Positions 38,301 through 47,016 of a stretch of DNA of 64,000 nt are shown here, piece after piece. A program made the translations under genes and the position numbers. Positions within the stretch are counted from its first letter, which is position 1, and each line of letters opens with the position of its first letter. The notes beneath the pieces were generated by a model. The model did no database searches. It saw only the letters and a list, made by a program, of their open reading frames with translations, and was not told the DNA's origin. Source of the stretch: Chloroflexota bacterium. GTDB taxonomy: Bacteria; Chloroflexota; Dehalococcoidia; Lucifugimonadales; UBA3495. Where the stretch lies: contig JAPOQH010000116.1 in NCBI GenBank assembly GCA_026710825.1, forward strand, positions 1 through 64,000, given 5' to 3'.

Positions 38301-39025
38301 CTGTACGAAGTCGCCAGCGACCCCTCAATTTTGAACAGAACGGTGTAGTCTTCGTCGGTGTTGATGCTCCAGCCCGCCGCCCCGTTCGAGTCCAGGGCGT
38401 GGCCATCCACGAAGCCCGCGTAGTAGAACGTGGTCTCGGAGACACCCGCGGCGTTCTCCAATACCAGGTAGTATTCGGTGTCTTTCCCCAGCACGGAGTT
38501 GGCCGGAGCGGTGAAGGTGTTCACGGCGCTGTCCGTGAAAGAATTGGGATCGGTCAGCGTGTACAGAATCTCGTCGGGGAACCCATCATCGTCGGCCGAG
38601 TAGATGTTGACCTGAGGGTCATCGTTCGAGCCCACATCTTTGATCCAGGCTTTCACCGCGGATAGCGAATATCCATACGGGTTGGAACCCGTGGTGAACC
38701 TGATGGCCTGTACGTAAACTATCCCATCTTCAGGCCCGATCGGCTCCCAACTTGCCGGCGCCGAAGCCTGTCCTAGGTTGCCAATCAACGTGATCGACGA
38801 ACTCGATTGAGAGTGCCGGCTTGCCCCCGAATCGGGAGCAACCGATCCCGCTGCAACTCCTGACTCCAATGTATTATCGGCAAATGTCAGCCGTTCCCCG
38901 ACGCCCGATGATTCCAGGGGGCTTGCGAAAACGGCAACGACCAGCGCGATCGCAGCACCTCCCCCCACCACGGCCGACAGGGCTATTCGCCGATGCGTCA
39001 ACCAGTAAAATGCGGACATTATCAT
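35315..39025 (-). CDS. Secreted HExxH metalloprotease-like protein with six FN3 domains
   Basis: A 1236-residue protein from ATG 39025 (GGAG upstream). It has an N-terminal membrane/signal segment (about 16-35), a choice-of-anchor-like sandwich (about 80-235, ending near GWSINTDEDY), and a catalytic-looking region with HELAHH at 385-390 and E423 in GEIYADV as a possible third zinc ligand. From about residue 540 come six fibronectin type III domains; pairs 3-4 and 5-6 are duplicates. The overall picture is an extracellular zinc peptidase or surface protein. The peptidase family is not one I can name, and catalysis is inferred from the motif only. Confidence 0.88.
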   Translation of the reverse strand: MIMSAFYWLTHRRIALSAVVGGGAAIALVVAVFASPLESSGVGERLTFADNTLESGVAAGSVAPDSGASRHSQSSSSITLIGNLGQASAPASWEPIGPEDGIVYVQAIRFTTGSNPYGYSLSAVKAWIKDVGSNDDPQVNIYSADDDGFPDEILYTLTDPNSFTDSAVNTFTAPANSVLGKDTEYYLVLENAAGVSETTFYYAGFVDGHALDSNGAAGWSINTDEDYTVLFKIEGSLATSYSETSSSQSGISTGGGDASPQGPALGSDTNDVGKIFDAGLSGADRRIAASHADGRTPNSSWAAATTSQEAKNHITNNVVKEYEDDYPWVRQAWSNQPLNVRVRSSNAPGWYVFYMGGHAGFRGLARGIRYGFTESGLRSDTVVLHELAHHFTLDTRVPNVQDAVGVGWLYFNHRVNGHCPVGEIYADVLAYVTRDNSNLRLGYIASCPEIGSRGKPDSQSRNVVKKVVRGEIPAWFENHYDDGSGEIDLDSLWGDIRTASGKRTIVYLLRDKFGGYCSTGEANWALTHADAVGGNPWRDGGCESRKPQDVNVIRQDGGLKVTWEPHLYEASPEVTHYAVQWRSADQDYHSSRQTLISDSSELSHTISGLTDGVEHHVRVVAVNSESTDSTVDEHGHSRAAEASSVPGQPGRPAFLGSFPSDHTMVLIWGLPENSEVDLSGYVVEWKSGSQEYDSTRRLEVPVGSPTNATISELLNSTNHTFRVTAQSSGGLAGVPAEVTASPIGPPEMPVEVEAVGGKNSLLVSWEPDLSQSPPDAYVIQWRTRAEYEPGNEKIIWAPFRRSHALKDMAGHGRYYVRVLARNYLGRSEPSQEFFVMSGAPHEPSDFNVEVRPGGGFEITWDRPEPYYPDNPDFRPVRNFNNKRPILDSDGSTVPQYRYDVEYRLAGDPPGPWCSQSRYQDVAGRNDNLDPVPHRLEYLRFCAYSEPVVGESYKFRIRAAYVWKQSGDTNVRNGPWAYTDRVLYDPSGGPPDIPRGVEAVGGKASLLVSWDTPISGTPPDDYLIQWRTRADYESGNNAVSSNPVVGLHLINRMAGHGRYYVRIIARNVLGESEPSQEFSVMSGAPHAPADVDAEVRAGGGFTVTWDRPDPYYPDNPDFRPVRNFNNKRPILDSDGSTVPQYRYDVEYKLANGEPSGWGSQSRYRDVGRGNDTLNSDVLTLDLTRYCRNAAPVEGESYNFRVRAAYVWKNSGDTNKRNGPWKYSGPIVYNPPTYNQSG
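35589..35716 (-). repeat. Internal 128-bp direct repeat, copy B (FN3 region)
   Basis: Matches 36321-36448 with about 5 differences in 128 bases. It encodes DNPDFRPVRNFNNKRPIL and flanking residues. The offset of 732 bases is exactly 244 codons, so the reading frame is conserved. Confidence 0.85.
36321..36448 (-). repeat. Internal 128-bp direct repeat, copy A (FN3 region)
   Basis: Partner of the repeat at 35589-35716. Flanking parts of the duplicated FN3 pair have diverged much more than this core, which suggests selection or gene conversion on this segment. Confidence 0.85.
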
Positions 39026-39481
39026 CTCGTTTCTCCGTCGGCCCCTGCTCCTGATGCCAACCTCGCGTCCAACCTCCTTGGACCAAGCCGCCGCTCAGCC
39101 ACCCGTGCCTACGCGCGCATTGAACCCTAGCCCCAGGAAGGTGAGCGGATGGTTGCGTCGGCTCACCCCAACGCGCCGCGACACGCTGCGTGCACGCGAT
39201 GATCCCGGCACGACGCGGGCTGTTCCGCCACTCAAACCCCGCCGTCAGCGCCATAAAAGTTAGCCGGCACAACTCGGCAAGTCTGTACCCGACGGAAAAT
39301 GCACCCGACGCACATGGTCGGTGCACGAACGTACTGATGGTTCTCAAAATTCCGACAGAAAGCGCACGCCACACTCAAGGGGGAAGGCATTTGCTGTTTC
39401 CTCTGTGCGCGGCTTTGAGGCTTCTTTCCTCCACCTGTCCGATTCGACTGGCCTTTGGTTGTCGCGGACACGTCGATTACA
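39026..39481. other. Divergent intergenic region
   Basis: Separates the minus-strand FN3 protein from the plus-strand oxidoreductase and must hold promoters for both. No convincing promoter pair, repeat or small gene was recognised. Confidence 0.4.
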
Positions 39482-40783
39482 ATGCGCGACAAAAAACGGA
39501 CATTGGAATCGCGCGAGGACAACCCGATAAACGTCATGAACGGTGCGAGTTGGAATCAAGAATCACTGTGGCATTTCGCCTCATCGCGTGGCGTGGACCG
39601 CCGTACGTTCCTCCGACTTCTGGCCGCCGGTGGAGCGGCAGCCGTGCTCGCCGCCTGCGGGGTTGACCCGGCGATGCCGGATGCCCACTCCGGCTCCACG
39701 GACCCTGGAACTCCCCCACCGGCGTCCCGTCCCTGGTTCAAGGACCCGGAACCGTTCATTTTGCGTGACGACAAGGGCTTGGAAGCGCGTTTGGAAAATC
39801 TCCACGGACTGATCACTCCTAATCGGTTGTTCTTCGTCCGCAACAACTCCGTCAGCCTCGACGTCGACGCGGCCGATTGGACCCTGTCCGTGGAAGGCGA
39901 CGCAATATCAGATCCGATCGAACTCACCTACGAAGACATCAAAAACCTGCCCACCCGCACGCTCTTCGCCTACCTTGAGTGCGCCGGCAATCACCGTGCC
40001 ATGTTTGACCTCGTCAATGGTCGGCAGGCATCCGGAACTCAATGGATGACCGGAGCGGTCGGCAACGGTGAATGGTTGGGCGCATCCCTCCGCGACATCC
40101 TCACCACGGCCGGCATTCGCGACAACGCTCACAGCGTCCTCCTGGTGGGTCTGGACACCGAATCTCCCGAGGGGGGGTTCCGGTACTCCCTGCCCGTCGA
40201 AAAAGCCATGCATCCGGATACCCTCTTGGCCTACTCATTGAACGGCGAGACTTTGCCCAGAGACCACGGTTTCCCTGTCCGTGCGTTGGTGCCCGGCTGG
40301 GTCGGCAGCGCCAACATCAAGTGGTTGGGCCGCATCGTGGTTTCGTCGGAACCGCTCTGGACCCGCAACAACACCACGTCATACGTGCTGATCGGCGACC
40401 AATATCCCGTGGAGGGCGAATCCCTCGGCACACCCGCCACCGTTCAAGTCATCAAAAGCGCGCTCGCCCTCCCGTGGCCGGCCCAGTTCCCGCCCGGCCA
40501 GCATCGTATCCACGGGTTCGCTCACTCTCCCCACGGCGAAATCACACGCGTCGAATGGAGCGCCAACGCTGGCGCAACTTGGTTCAACGCTGATCTGAGC
40601 GGACACCAACCCCCTCGTTCTTGGGCGCGGTTCGAATTCATCTGGGACGCCCGGGCAGGAGATCATGTCCTCATGACGCGCGCCCACGACATCGCCGGCA
40701 ACACCCAACCTGACGCGGTGCCATTCAATGAGAAAGGGTACCTGTTCAACCAACCGCTGCCTCATCCCATCCACGTTGTTTAG
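39482..40783 (+). CDS. Exported sulfite oxidase-like molybdopterin oxidoreductase
   Basis: A 433-residue protein with a twin-arginine signal (DRRTFLRLLAAGG) running into a lipobox-like LAAC, so export by Tat, perhaps followed by lipidation. The mature part matches the oxidoreductase molybdopterin-binding domain: AYLECAGNHR holds the Cys that ligates molybdenum, and RALVPGWVGSANIKWL is the dimer-type SoxC/sulfite-oxidase motif. The C-terminal Mo-co dimerisation domain follows (IHGFAHSPHGEITRVEWS). No heme domain is present. The start is uncertain: ATG 39482 or ATG 39536, neither with a good ribosome site. Sulfite or another oxyanion may be the substrate. Confidence 0.9.
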   Translation: MRDKKRTLESREDNPINVMNGASWNQESLWHFASSRGVDRRTFLRLLAAGGAAAVLAACGVDPAMPDAHSGSTDPGTPPPASRPWFKDPEPFILRDDKGLEARLENLHGLITPNRLFFVRNNSVSLDVDAADWTLSVEGDAISDPIELTYEDIKNLPTRTLFAYLECAGNHRAMFDLVNGRQASGTQWMTGAVGNGEWLGASLRDILTTAGIRDNAHSVLLVGLDTESPEGGFRYSLPVEKAMHPDTLLAYSLNGETLPRDHGFPVRALVPGWVGSANIKWLGRIVVSSEPLWTRNNTTSYVLIGDQYPVEGESLGTPATVQVIKSALALPWPAQFPPGQHRIHGFAHSPHGEITRVEWSANAGATWFNADLSGHQPPRSWARFEFIWDARAGDHVLMTRAHDIAGNTQPDAVPFNEKGYLFNQPLPHPIHVV

Positions 40784-40874
40784 CGTCCCTCGCCGCTGTT
40801 CCTTGACAACCATTACCCCCAAGTTACAATCGGCACTGAAACTCCGTATCAGCGAACGCGAAGGAGAAAATGAA

Positions 40875-41627
40875 ATGCCGTTCTACACACGAGGCGACGT
40901 CACCATCCACTACTCAGACGAGGGTTCAGGTTTCCCGCTCCTCGCCACGCCCGGTGGCGGCCTGAATTCCATAATGTCCGGCTGGCCCAATCAGGTCATC
41001 AACGTCAGGGAAGAGTTCAAAAACGACTTCCGTATCATCACCATGGACCAGCGCAACGCGCAGGGGGGACAGTCGACCGGCCCCGTACAGGTCGAGGACC
41101 CCTGGGGCGCATTCGCCGATGACCAACTGGGCCTGATGGACCATCTCGGGATCGACAAATTCGGATTCATCGGGTTCTGTATCGGCGGCCCGTTCGCAAT
41201 GACACTTATCAAGCAAGCCCCCGACCGTGTCGTGGCGGCTGTGCTATGTCAACCCGTCGGACACGCCGCAGCAACCCCGGACGCCATGTACGACTCCGGC
41301 CACGACATTTGGGGCCCCGCGCTGATCGCCAACCGTCCCGACCTCAACATGGAAACCATCGACCAGTACCTGCACAATTTATACCGAATCCAACCGGATT
41401 TCATGTACAGCGTTTCCCGGGACTTCGCCCGCTCCTGCCAGACTCCCCTCCTGGTCATGCCCGACGACACCCCGTCGCACTCCCTCGAGGCCGCCATGGC
41501 TATGGCGGAACTGGCCCCCAACGCGCAGGCAACCGTCTACCCCTGGAAAGAAGACCCGGACATCAAGGCCCAGACCATTAACCAGGTCCGCGATTTCCTC
41601 AAGGCCCACCAGCCCGTCGCAGTCTGA
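40875..41627 (+). CDS. Alpha/beta hydrolase with cysteine in the nucleophile position
   Basis: A 250-residue alpha/beta hydrolase starting at ATG 40875 behind AAGGAGAAAA. The nucleophile elbow reads GFCIGG, with C102 where most members have Ser, as in dienelactone hydrolase. Other landmarks are TPGGGLNS (oxyanion region), MDQRNAQGGQS and the C-terminal VRDFLKAHQ. A catalytic His is not obvious; the candidate is in PSHSLEAA. It is followed by a strong terminator. The substrate is unknown. Confidence 0.87.
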   Translation: MPFYTRGDVTIHYSDEGSGFPLLATPGGGLNSIMSGWPNQVINVREEFKNDFRIITMDQRNAQGGQSTGPVQVEDPWGAFADDQLGLMDHLGIDKFGFIGFCIGGPFAMTLIKQAPDRVVAAVLCQPVGHAAATPDAMYDSGHDIWGPALIANRPDLNMETIDQYLHNLYRIQPDFMYSVSRDFARSCQTPLLVMPDDTPSHSLEAAMAMAELAPNAQATVYPWKEDPDIKAQTINQVRDFLKAHQPVAV

Positions 41628-41675
41628 AGCTGAACAGCGCTGTTCGCCGTCAGGCGTTCCGCTCAAGACAACTCT

Positions 41676-41709
41676 TGGCGTCCCGCACAATCGTGTCGGG
41701 ACGCCATTT
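41676..41709 (+). terminator. Rho-independent terminator after the alpha/beta hydrolase gene
   Basis: A ten-base perfect stem (TGGCGTCCCG with CGGGACGCCA) and an 11-base loop that can pair further (CAC with GTG), followed by TTTCATT. It lies 49 bases after the stop. Confidence 0.8.
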
Positions 41710-41885
41710 CATTGTCGGCCACCAACTGAGCCTTGCTCACCCGGCATCATCTCCGCAGACACGCCAATCAAATCTATCCACTAATCACCTGAACGCCGTC
41801 AACCGACGATTTCGTGCATGGTCGCAATTTGCTGACATCAGCCGCGTTGACGCCGCCAATCGCGCCGCATACACTGGTTGGGCTT

Positions 41886-42590
41886 ATGCCACGCTTATTC
41901 GACCTCCACATTCACACCACCAAGGGCAGCGCTGATTCCAGCCTGACGCCCGAAGACCTCATCCTCGAAGCCGAACGCCTCGGCCTGCGCGGGCTCTGTA
42001 TTACTGAACACTCCGGCCCGTGGGACCGCCACGAGTTCGCCGCCTTCGCTGCCCTGCACAACGTCGTCCTCATCCGTGCGATGGAGGCCGATACCGACAT
42101 GGGCCACATCCTCTGCTTCGGTGTCGATCGCTACCAGAGTGGTTTCAACCGCGCAGAGGAACTGAGCAGGGCCGCCCACGCCGTGGGTGGATTCGTCGTT
42201 TCGGCGCACCCCTTCCGTGGCGTTCTGGGGAAGCATCATCGCACTCGCCCCTACCTGTATCCCGACCCCAACGAACCCATTCCCACCGAGCCCGAAATCG
42301 CCATGCAGCATCCGGTATTCCAACTCGCCGATGCTGTCGAAATCGCCAACGGCGGCACCTCTGAAGAGGAAAACAATTTCGCCGCCGAGGTCGCCCATCG
42401 GCTGAACCTACCCGTTACCGGCGGCAGCGACGCCCACAGTACTCACGGGCTGGGCAAGTTCGTCACCGAATTCCCCGACGAAATATTCGACGAAAGCCAG
42501 TTCATCGCGGCGTTGCACCGCGGCGACTTCCACCCGGTCGAAGGGCTCCGGCAGGGATCCCTCCGTCCCTATCGCATCCGCACCACGTAA
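41886..42590 (+). CDS. PHP-domain metal-dependent phosphoesterase
   Basis: A 234-residue PHP-family protein: LFDLHIHTTKGSADSSLTPED (first HxH motif), LCITEHS, VSAHPFRG and GGSDAHSTHGLG, covering the usual metal ligands. Stand-alone PHP proteins hydrolyse nucleotides or phosphorylated small molecules (for example RNase AM/TrpH relatives). The start at ATG 41886 lacks a strong ribosome site. It lies 17 bases before the helicase gene, which suggests an operon with nucleic-acid processing functions. Confidence 0.9.
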   Translation: MPRLFDLHIHTTKGSADSSLTPEDLILEAERLGLRGLCITEHSGPWDRHEFAAFAALHNVVLIRAMEADTDMGHILCFGVDRYQSGFNRAEELSRAAHAVGGFVVSAHPFRGVLGKHHRTRPYLYPDPNEPIPTEPEIAMQHPVFQLADAVEIANGGTSEEENNFAAEVAHRLNLPVTGGSDAHSTHGLGKFVTEFPDEIFDESQFIAALHRGDFHPVEGLRQGSLRPYRIRTT

Positions 42591-42607
42591 ATTACGGGCG
42601 GCGACCA

Positions 42608-45493
42608 ATGACCCAGGCATCCGTCTTCGGCGGTACTCGGCTCGACCCTTTCGAGAACGAGTTTGTCTGCATAGATCTCGAGACCACCGGCCTCAACGCC
42701 AACTCCGACACCATCATTGAGTTGGGAGCCGTCCGTTTTCGGCGTGGCGAAATCCTCGAACGCTACCAGTCTTTCGTCAACCCTGGTCGGCGGATCCCTC
42801 CGTTCATTCAGCAACTCACTTCCATCAGCCAGGCGCAGATCGAACGCGCTCCCACCTTCAATCAGGTCGCTGACCAGTTCGCAGATTTCATCGGCGATCT
42901 GCCCATCGTCGGCCACAACGTCGCTTTCGACATCGGGTTTTTGCGGTCCCATCATCTCCCGCTCGCCAACCGCAATTACAACACGTGGGATTTGGCCTCC
43001 ATATTCCTGCCCACCCTCCCCGAGTACAACCTGGCGGCATTGGCCACCCGCCTTGGCCTTGACCACAGTCAGGCCCACCGCGCCAGCGCGGATGCTGAGA
43101 TCACTGCGCTGGTGTTCCACCGCTTGCTGACCATCGCCAGCGGACACCCTGCCGCCAAGGTCGCCTTCATCGCCCGCGCGGCCCGCGCAGCCAACGCCTC
43201 CGTCGCCGACCTGTTGGAGGGACTGATACCCCACGCGTCAGGCGCCAACGCCGCCTTGACGGACTCCGCGAACGGGAACGCATCGGGTGCCCCGAGCCTA
43301 TCCGGCGTGCGCTTGGAGCACCTCGCGGAACAGGCGCCGGCCAATCAGGTCGACGGATCGCCCAGCGCTGTCATCCGCCAACCCCTCACCGAGCGGCAGA
43401 TCGAGGGCTTGCTCGACACCGACGGTATATTCGCCAAATCATTCCCCAATTTCGAGACCCGCCCCGAGCAGGCCGAGATGCTCAAGGCCGTCACCCGCGC
43501 TATCTTCCAGGGCCGGAAACTCATCGTCGAGGGCGGTACCGGAATCGGCAAGAGCATCGCCTATTTGCTCCCGGCAGTCATGTACGCCGCCACCACCGGC
43601 CAGCGCGTCGTGGTGTCCACCAACACCATCAACCTCCAGGAACAGTTGATGGAGAAGGATATCCCGGAGGTGCGGCGTATCCTCGAAGAGGCCGGCATCC
43701 TCGAGCCGGGCGCCTTCCGCGCCGCCCAACTCAAGGGCCGTTCCAACTACGTATGCTTGCATCGCTGGAATAACCTCGGCAACTCCGATTCAATCAACGA
43801 AGACGAGGCCAGAGTAATCGGTAAGACTGCCGTTTGGCTCGACGAGACGAAGACCGGCGACCGCACCAGCCTCAACCTCAACATGCAGGATTGGACCGCT
43901 TGGTCCCGCATCTGTGCGGACCCCATGGAAGGTTGTCCCGCATTCCGCGGCGGTGCGCCATGTTTCTTGCGTCAGGCCCGCAACCAGGCCGAGTCAGCGC
44001 ACATCCTGGTCATCAACCACGCCCTGCTCCTCGCCGATCTCGCGGTCGGCGGCACTGTCCTCCAGGACTACCAGCGCCTCATCGTCGACGAAGCCCATCA
44101 CCTCGAGGAGGAAGCCAGTCGGCAGATGGGTTTCGAAATCGCTGCCAACACCCTGACCCAGGAACTGGAAGGCGTATATCGCATCATCAGCCACCTGAAC
44201 GCAGCGGCGGCCCGTCTGGGCGATACCCTCGAAGCGCCCCGCGCCAGGGAATCCGTCAGCGCAGCCTCCGCCGCCTGCAATCAGGCCGGCCAGGCTTGGC
44301 AAATACTCTGGGAAACCGTCGACGAACTGTATCGTAATTCCAACCGCTCCTCCGACAGCGGGCGACCCGATAACGACCGTCAACCTTTGACTCTTGACGC
44401 CACTCTTCGGCAATCCCGCCCTTGGAGTTCTGCGTCCATCGAATGGGAATCCGTCTCCGCGTTCATGCACGAGAGCGTCACCGCCCTGTCTGCTCTGCAA
44501 CGCACCGTGGCTGATGGATTGTTCCATTTGGCCGACGACAGCCCGGCCACCGAACTGGGTGGCGCGGTGGAGGTCCTCACCGACATCAACACCAATCTGG
44601 CATCCATATTCGGCCGCCATGAGGACGATCGCATCCAGTGGCTCGACTATGTCCGTCGCAACTTGACCCTGCACTCCACACCCCTCGACGTCGGGCCCAT
44701 CCTGGCTGACCGTCTGTTCGCCGCCAAGGAATCCGTTGTTCTCACCAGCGCGACTCTCGCCACCGACTCCCGGTTCGATTTCCTGCGTCAGCGCGTTGGT
44801 TTCCCCGAAGACTGCGACGAACTCCTGGTGGACAGTCCATTCAACTATCGTCGCAACACCCTCCTCCTGGTCCCCGATGATCTCCCGGATCCCAGGCGTG
44901 GCGCCGATCACTCCAGTGGCACTGCCGAGGTCATCTTCAACATGGCCAGTGCCCTCGACGGGCATCTCCTCGCGCTGTTCACATCCCACAGCGCGTTGCG
45001 TGACGCGTCATACCGCGTGCGCAGCCGCCTCCGTGCCGAAGGAATCTCGGTCCTGGCGCAGGGAATCGACGGCACCCCTCGCCAGTTGATCGACCGGCTG
45101 CAATCCGACCCGCGCTCCGTGCTCCTTGGCACCGCCAGTTTCTGGGAAGGCGTGGACCTCGAATCGGGCATATTGCGGGGACTCCTCGTTTGCCGTCTCC
45201 CGTTCCCCGTCCCCAACGACCCGGTCGTCAAGGCCCGCGGCGATTTGTACAACAACCCCTTCAATGAATACCAGGTGCCCAACGCCGTCCTCAGATTCCG
45301 TCAGGGTTTCGGCCGGCTGATTCGCAGCAAAACCGACCGTGGCGCGGTCGTGATCCTGGACCGTCGCATCCAGACCGCCAACTATGGCGACCGTTTCCTG
45401 AACGCTTTGCCGCCCTGCACGATCCAGGCATCCAGCGTATCCAACGTGGGCCGACAGGCTGCCCAGTGGCTCGGCCTGACCCGTACCGCCTGA
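42608..45493 (+). CDS. dinG: DinG-type ATP-dependent helicase with N-terminal DEDDh exonuclease
   Basis: A 961-residue fusion. Residues about 15-185 form a DnaQ-like 3'-5' exonuclease (CIDLETTGL, GHNVAFDIGFL, HRASADAE). A linker follows, then an XPD/DinG superfamily 2 helicase with Walker A GGTGIGKS (about 308), an Fe-S-type four-cysteine set (about 380-453: YVC, ICAD, GCPAF, PCF) and VDEAHH (about 492). C-terminal motifs run to the family ending (GFGRLIRSKTDRGAVVILDRR). This exonuclease-helicase arrangement is known from Firmicutes DinG; whether the helicase part is active is not readable. ATG 42608 follows GGGCGG, a weak site. Confidence 0.93.
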   Translation: MTQASVFGGTRLDPFENEFVCIDLETTGLNANSDTIIELGAVRFRRGEILERYQSFVNPGRRIPPFIQQLTSISQAQIERAPTFNQVADQFADFIGDLPIVGHNVAFDIGFLRSHHLPLANRNYNTWDLASIFLPTLPEYNLAALATRLGLDHSQAHRASADAEITALVFHRLLTIASGHPAAKVAFIARAARAANASVADLLEGLIPHASGANAALTDSANGNASGAPSLSGVRLEHLAEQAPANQVDGSPSAVIRQPLTERQIEGLLDTDGIFAKSFPNFETRPEQAEMLKAVTRAIFQGRKLIVEGGTGIGKSIAYLLPAVMYAATTGQRVVVSTNTINLQEQLMEKDIPEVRRILEEAGILEPGAFRAAQLKGRSNYVCLHRWNNLGNSDSINEDEARVIGKTAVWLDETKTGDRTSLNLNMQDWTAWSRICADPMEGCPAFRGGAPCFLRQARNQAESAHILVINHALLLADLAVGGTVLQDYQRLIVDEAHHLEEEASRQMGFEIAANTLTQELEGVYRIISHLNAAAARLGDTLEAPRARESVSAASAACNQAGQAWQILWETVDELYRNSNRSSDSGRPDNDRQPLTLDATLRQSRPWSSASIEWESVSAFMHESVTALSALQRTVADGLFHLADDSPATELGGAVEVLTDINTNLASIFGRHEDDRIQWLDYVRRNLTLHSTPLDVGPILADRLFAAKESVVLTSATLATDSRFDFLRQRVGFPEDCDELLVDSPFNYRRNTLLLVPDDLPDPRRGADHSSGTAEVIFNMASALDGHLLALFTSHSALRDASYRVRSRLRAEGISVLAQGIDGTPRQLIDRLQSDPRSVLLGTASFWEGVDLESGILRGLLVCRLPFPVPNDPVVKARGDLYNNPFNEYQVPNAVLRFRQGFGRLIRSKTDRGAVVILDRRIQTANYGDRFLNALPPCTIQASSVSNVGRQAAQWLGLTRTA

Positions 45494-45496
45494 CCC

Positions 45497-46354
45497 GTGC
45501 AGCTAGAGATCAACCAGCCTTTCGACCTCGCTGAAAGCTTGGAGAGCGGTCAGGCGCATCGTTGGCGTCGTTTGGGTGATGGGTGGTACTCCGGCGTACT
45601 TGGCGACCGCTTGTTGCACCTGCGCCAGGTACCCAACGGACTGGAATACCGCGAAACATCCGTTGGCGGCCGTCCCGCCGAGGGCGAAACCGACGCCCTC
45701 CTTAGGGCATATTTTCGCCTCGATGACGATATCGCCAAAATCTACGAGGATATCTGCCGCGACCGCCGAGTTGCCGCGATGGTGGCCAGGTATCCCGGCC
45801 TGCGCATCCTCCGCCAGGAACCCTGGGAATGTACCGTCGCATTCATCTGTTCGGCGACCTCCAACATCCCCCGCATCCATCAGAACATGGAGTCCATGGC
45901 CGACCATCTGGGACAACCGTTGGAGCTTGACGGTGAGGTCCGCCGCACGTTTCCGTCGGCCCCGCAGTTGGCAAAGGCCGGCGAAAGTGCTCTCAGGGAT
46001 CTCGGATTGGGTTTCCGTGCGCCCTACGTGATCTCCGCCGCCCACCAGGTCGCCGATGGCGCCCTCGACCTCGATGCGTTGATTCGCCTACCGTATCCCG
46101 AAACCAAGGCGCGCCTCATGGACTGCTACGGCATCGGCGCAAAGATTGCGGATTGCATCGCGGTATTCTCGCTCGAAAAACTTGAGGCATTCCCCGTGGA
46201 CGTGTGGGTCCGGCGTGCCCTCGCGGAATGGTATTTCCCGATGCAAAAAAAGCCCCCCGATCGCGCGATGGTCGATTGGGCCCAATCATACTTCGGGCGG
46301 TACGCAGGATATTCCCAGCAGTACCTGTTCCACGGCCGTCGTATGCAGAAATGA
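45497..46354 (+). CDS. ogg: 8-oxoguanine DNA glycosylase/lyase, OGG1-type
   Basis: A 285-residue HhH-GPD glycosylase with an OGG1-like N-terminal domain (FDLAESLESGQAHRW). The recognition segment is ILRQEPWECTVAFICSATSNI, given by its ends at 104-124. The hairpin reads YGIGAKIADCIAVFS, with K216 as the Schiff-base lysine and D235 in AFPVDVWVRR as the catalytic acid. It removes 8-oxoguanine opposite C and nicks the strand. GTG 45497 lies three bases after the helicase stop, so the genes are coupled in one repair operon. Confidence 0.93.
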   Translation: MQLEINQPFDLAESLESGQAHRWRRLGDGWYSGVLGDRLLHLRQVPNGLEYRETSVGGRPAEGETDALLRAYFRLDDDIAKIYEDICRDRRVAAMVARYPGLRILRQEPWECTVAFICSATSNIPRIHQNMESMADHLGQPLELDGEVRRTFPSAPQLAKAGESALRDLGLGFRAPYVISAAHQVADGALDLDALIRLPYPETKARLMDCYGIGAKIADCIAVFSLEKLEAFPVDVWVRRALAEWYFPMQKKPPDRAMVDWAQSYFGRYAGYSQQYLFHGRRMQK

Positions 46355-46364
46355 GCGCGGGCAA

Positions 46365-46395
46365 AAAATAAGGGGGCGAATCAAATTCGCCCCCT
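46365..46395 (-). terminator. Terminator of the FmdB-like gene (minus strand)
   Basis: On the minus strand the stem AGGGGGCGAAT/ATTCGCCCCCT (11 bp, 3-base loop, 46371-46395) is followed by TTATTTTTT. It lies 23 bases past the FmdB-like stop. The convergent glycosylase gene may also use the hairpin, though without a T-tract. Confidence 0.8.
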
Positions 46396-46418
46396 GCAGG
46401 TTCCAATCGGATGTTGGA

Positions 46419-46658
46419 TCAGTGGCCGCACCCACAGGCTCCGCCACAGCCGCCGCCCATGGGCATCGGCATCGGCGATCCACCCAGATCCGCCATATCA
46501 CTGGCGAACCCGTCACCCTTGCTCACCGCAGCGAACACCGAGATGGCGCGCTTGGCCGGCTGCTCGCAGTGCGGGCAATCGGCGCCGCTGGCGGACATGG
46601 ACTGCAATTTTTCAAACTTGTGCCCACAGGTCGGACACGAGTACTCATAGATAGGCAT
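46419..46658 (-). CDS. FmdB-family zinc ribbon protein
   Basis: A 79-residue protein beginning MPIYEYSCPTCGHKFEKLQ and continuing DCPHCEQPAKR; the two CxxC pairs form the FmdB/CxxC zinc ribbon. The tail is rich in Gly, Met and Cys (MPMGGGCGGACGCGH), a common feature of the family. It is named after a putative regulator of methylotrophy genes but its role is not established. ATG 46658 has GGGAG nearby; a longer upstream frame is not used. Confidence 0.92.
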   Translation of the reverse strand: MPIYEYSCPTCGHKFEKLQSMSASGADCPHCEQPAKRAISVFAAVSKGDGFASDMADLGGSPMPMPMGGGCGGACGCGH

Positions 46659-47016
46659 GGCAATCGCTCCCAAAGTCGGTTGATATTCAGGACTATAACC
46701 CCCGTATACGAAAAGCGTCAAGCCGGCGTGTCGCCTAACGAGAGTGTTTCAATCACTTGCACACGCCCACGTAGCCGGCCCATGGTGAACCAGTCGAACC
46801 ACGTGCGGACGGTTTTTTCAGAAACCTTCTGCCCTGCATATTTGCTCGGTTCCGAGACAATCGCGAAACCCTGGTGATCTCACGCGTACCAACTCTATAG
46901 CTACTGACATGGCATGCCGCACGGTCCTAGGGTCGACCCATGGATCGCCCGCCTTCGGCCTCACCAATTGGTCCACCGATCCCCGAAAGTACACCCCGCA
47001 ACACCCTGCCCACCTC
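46659..47016. other. Divergent intergenic region
   Basis: Lies between the FmdB-like gene and the Zur-like regulator. Short open frames occur but carry no motifs. The promoter of the regulator is at its right end. Confidence 0.45.
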
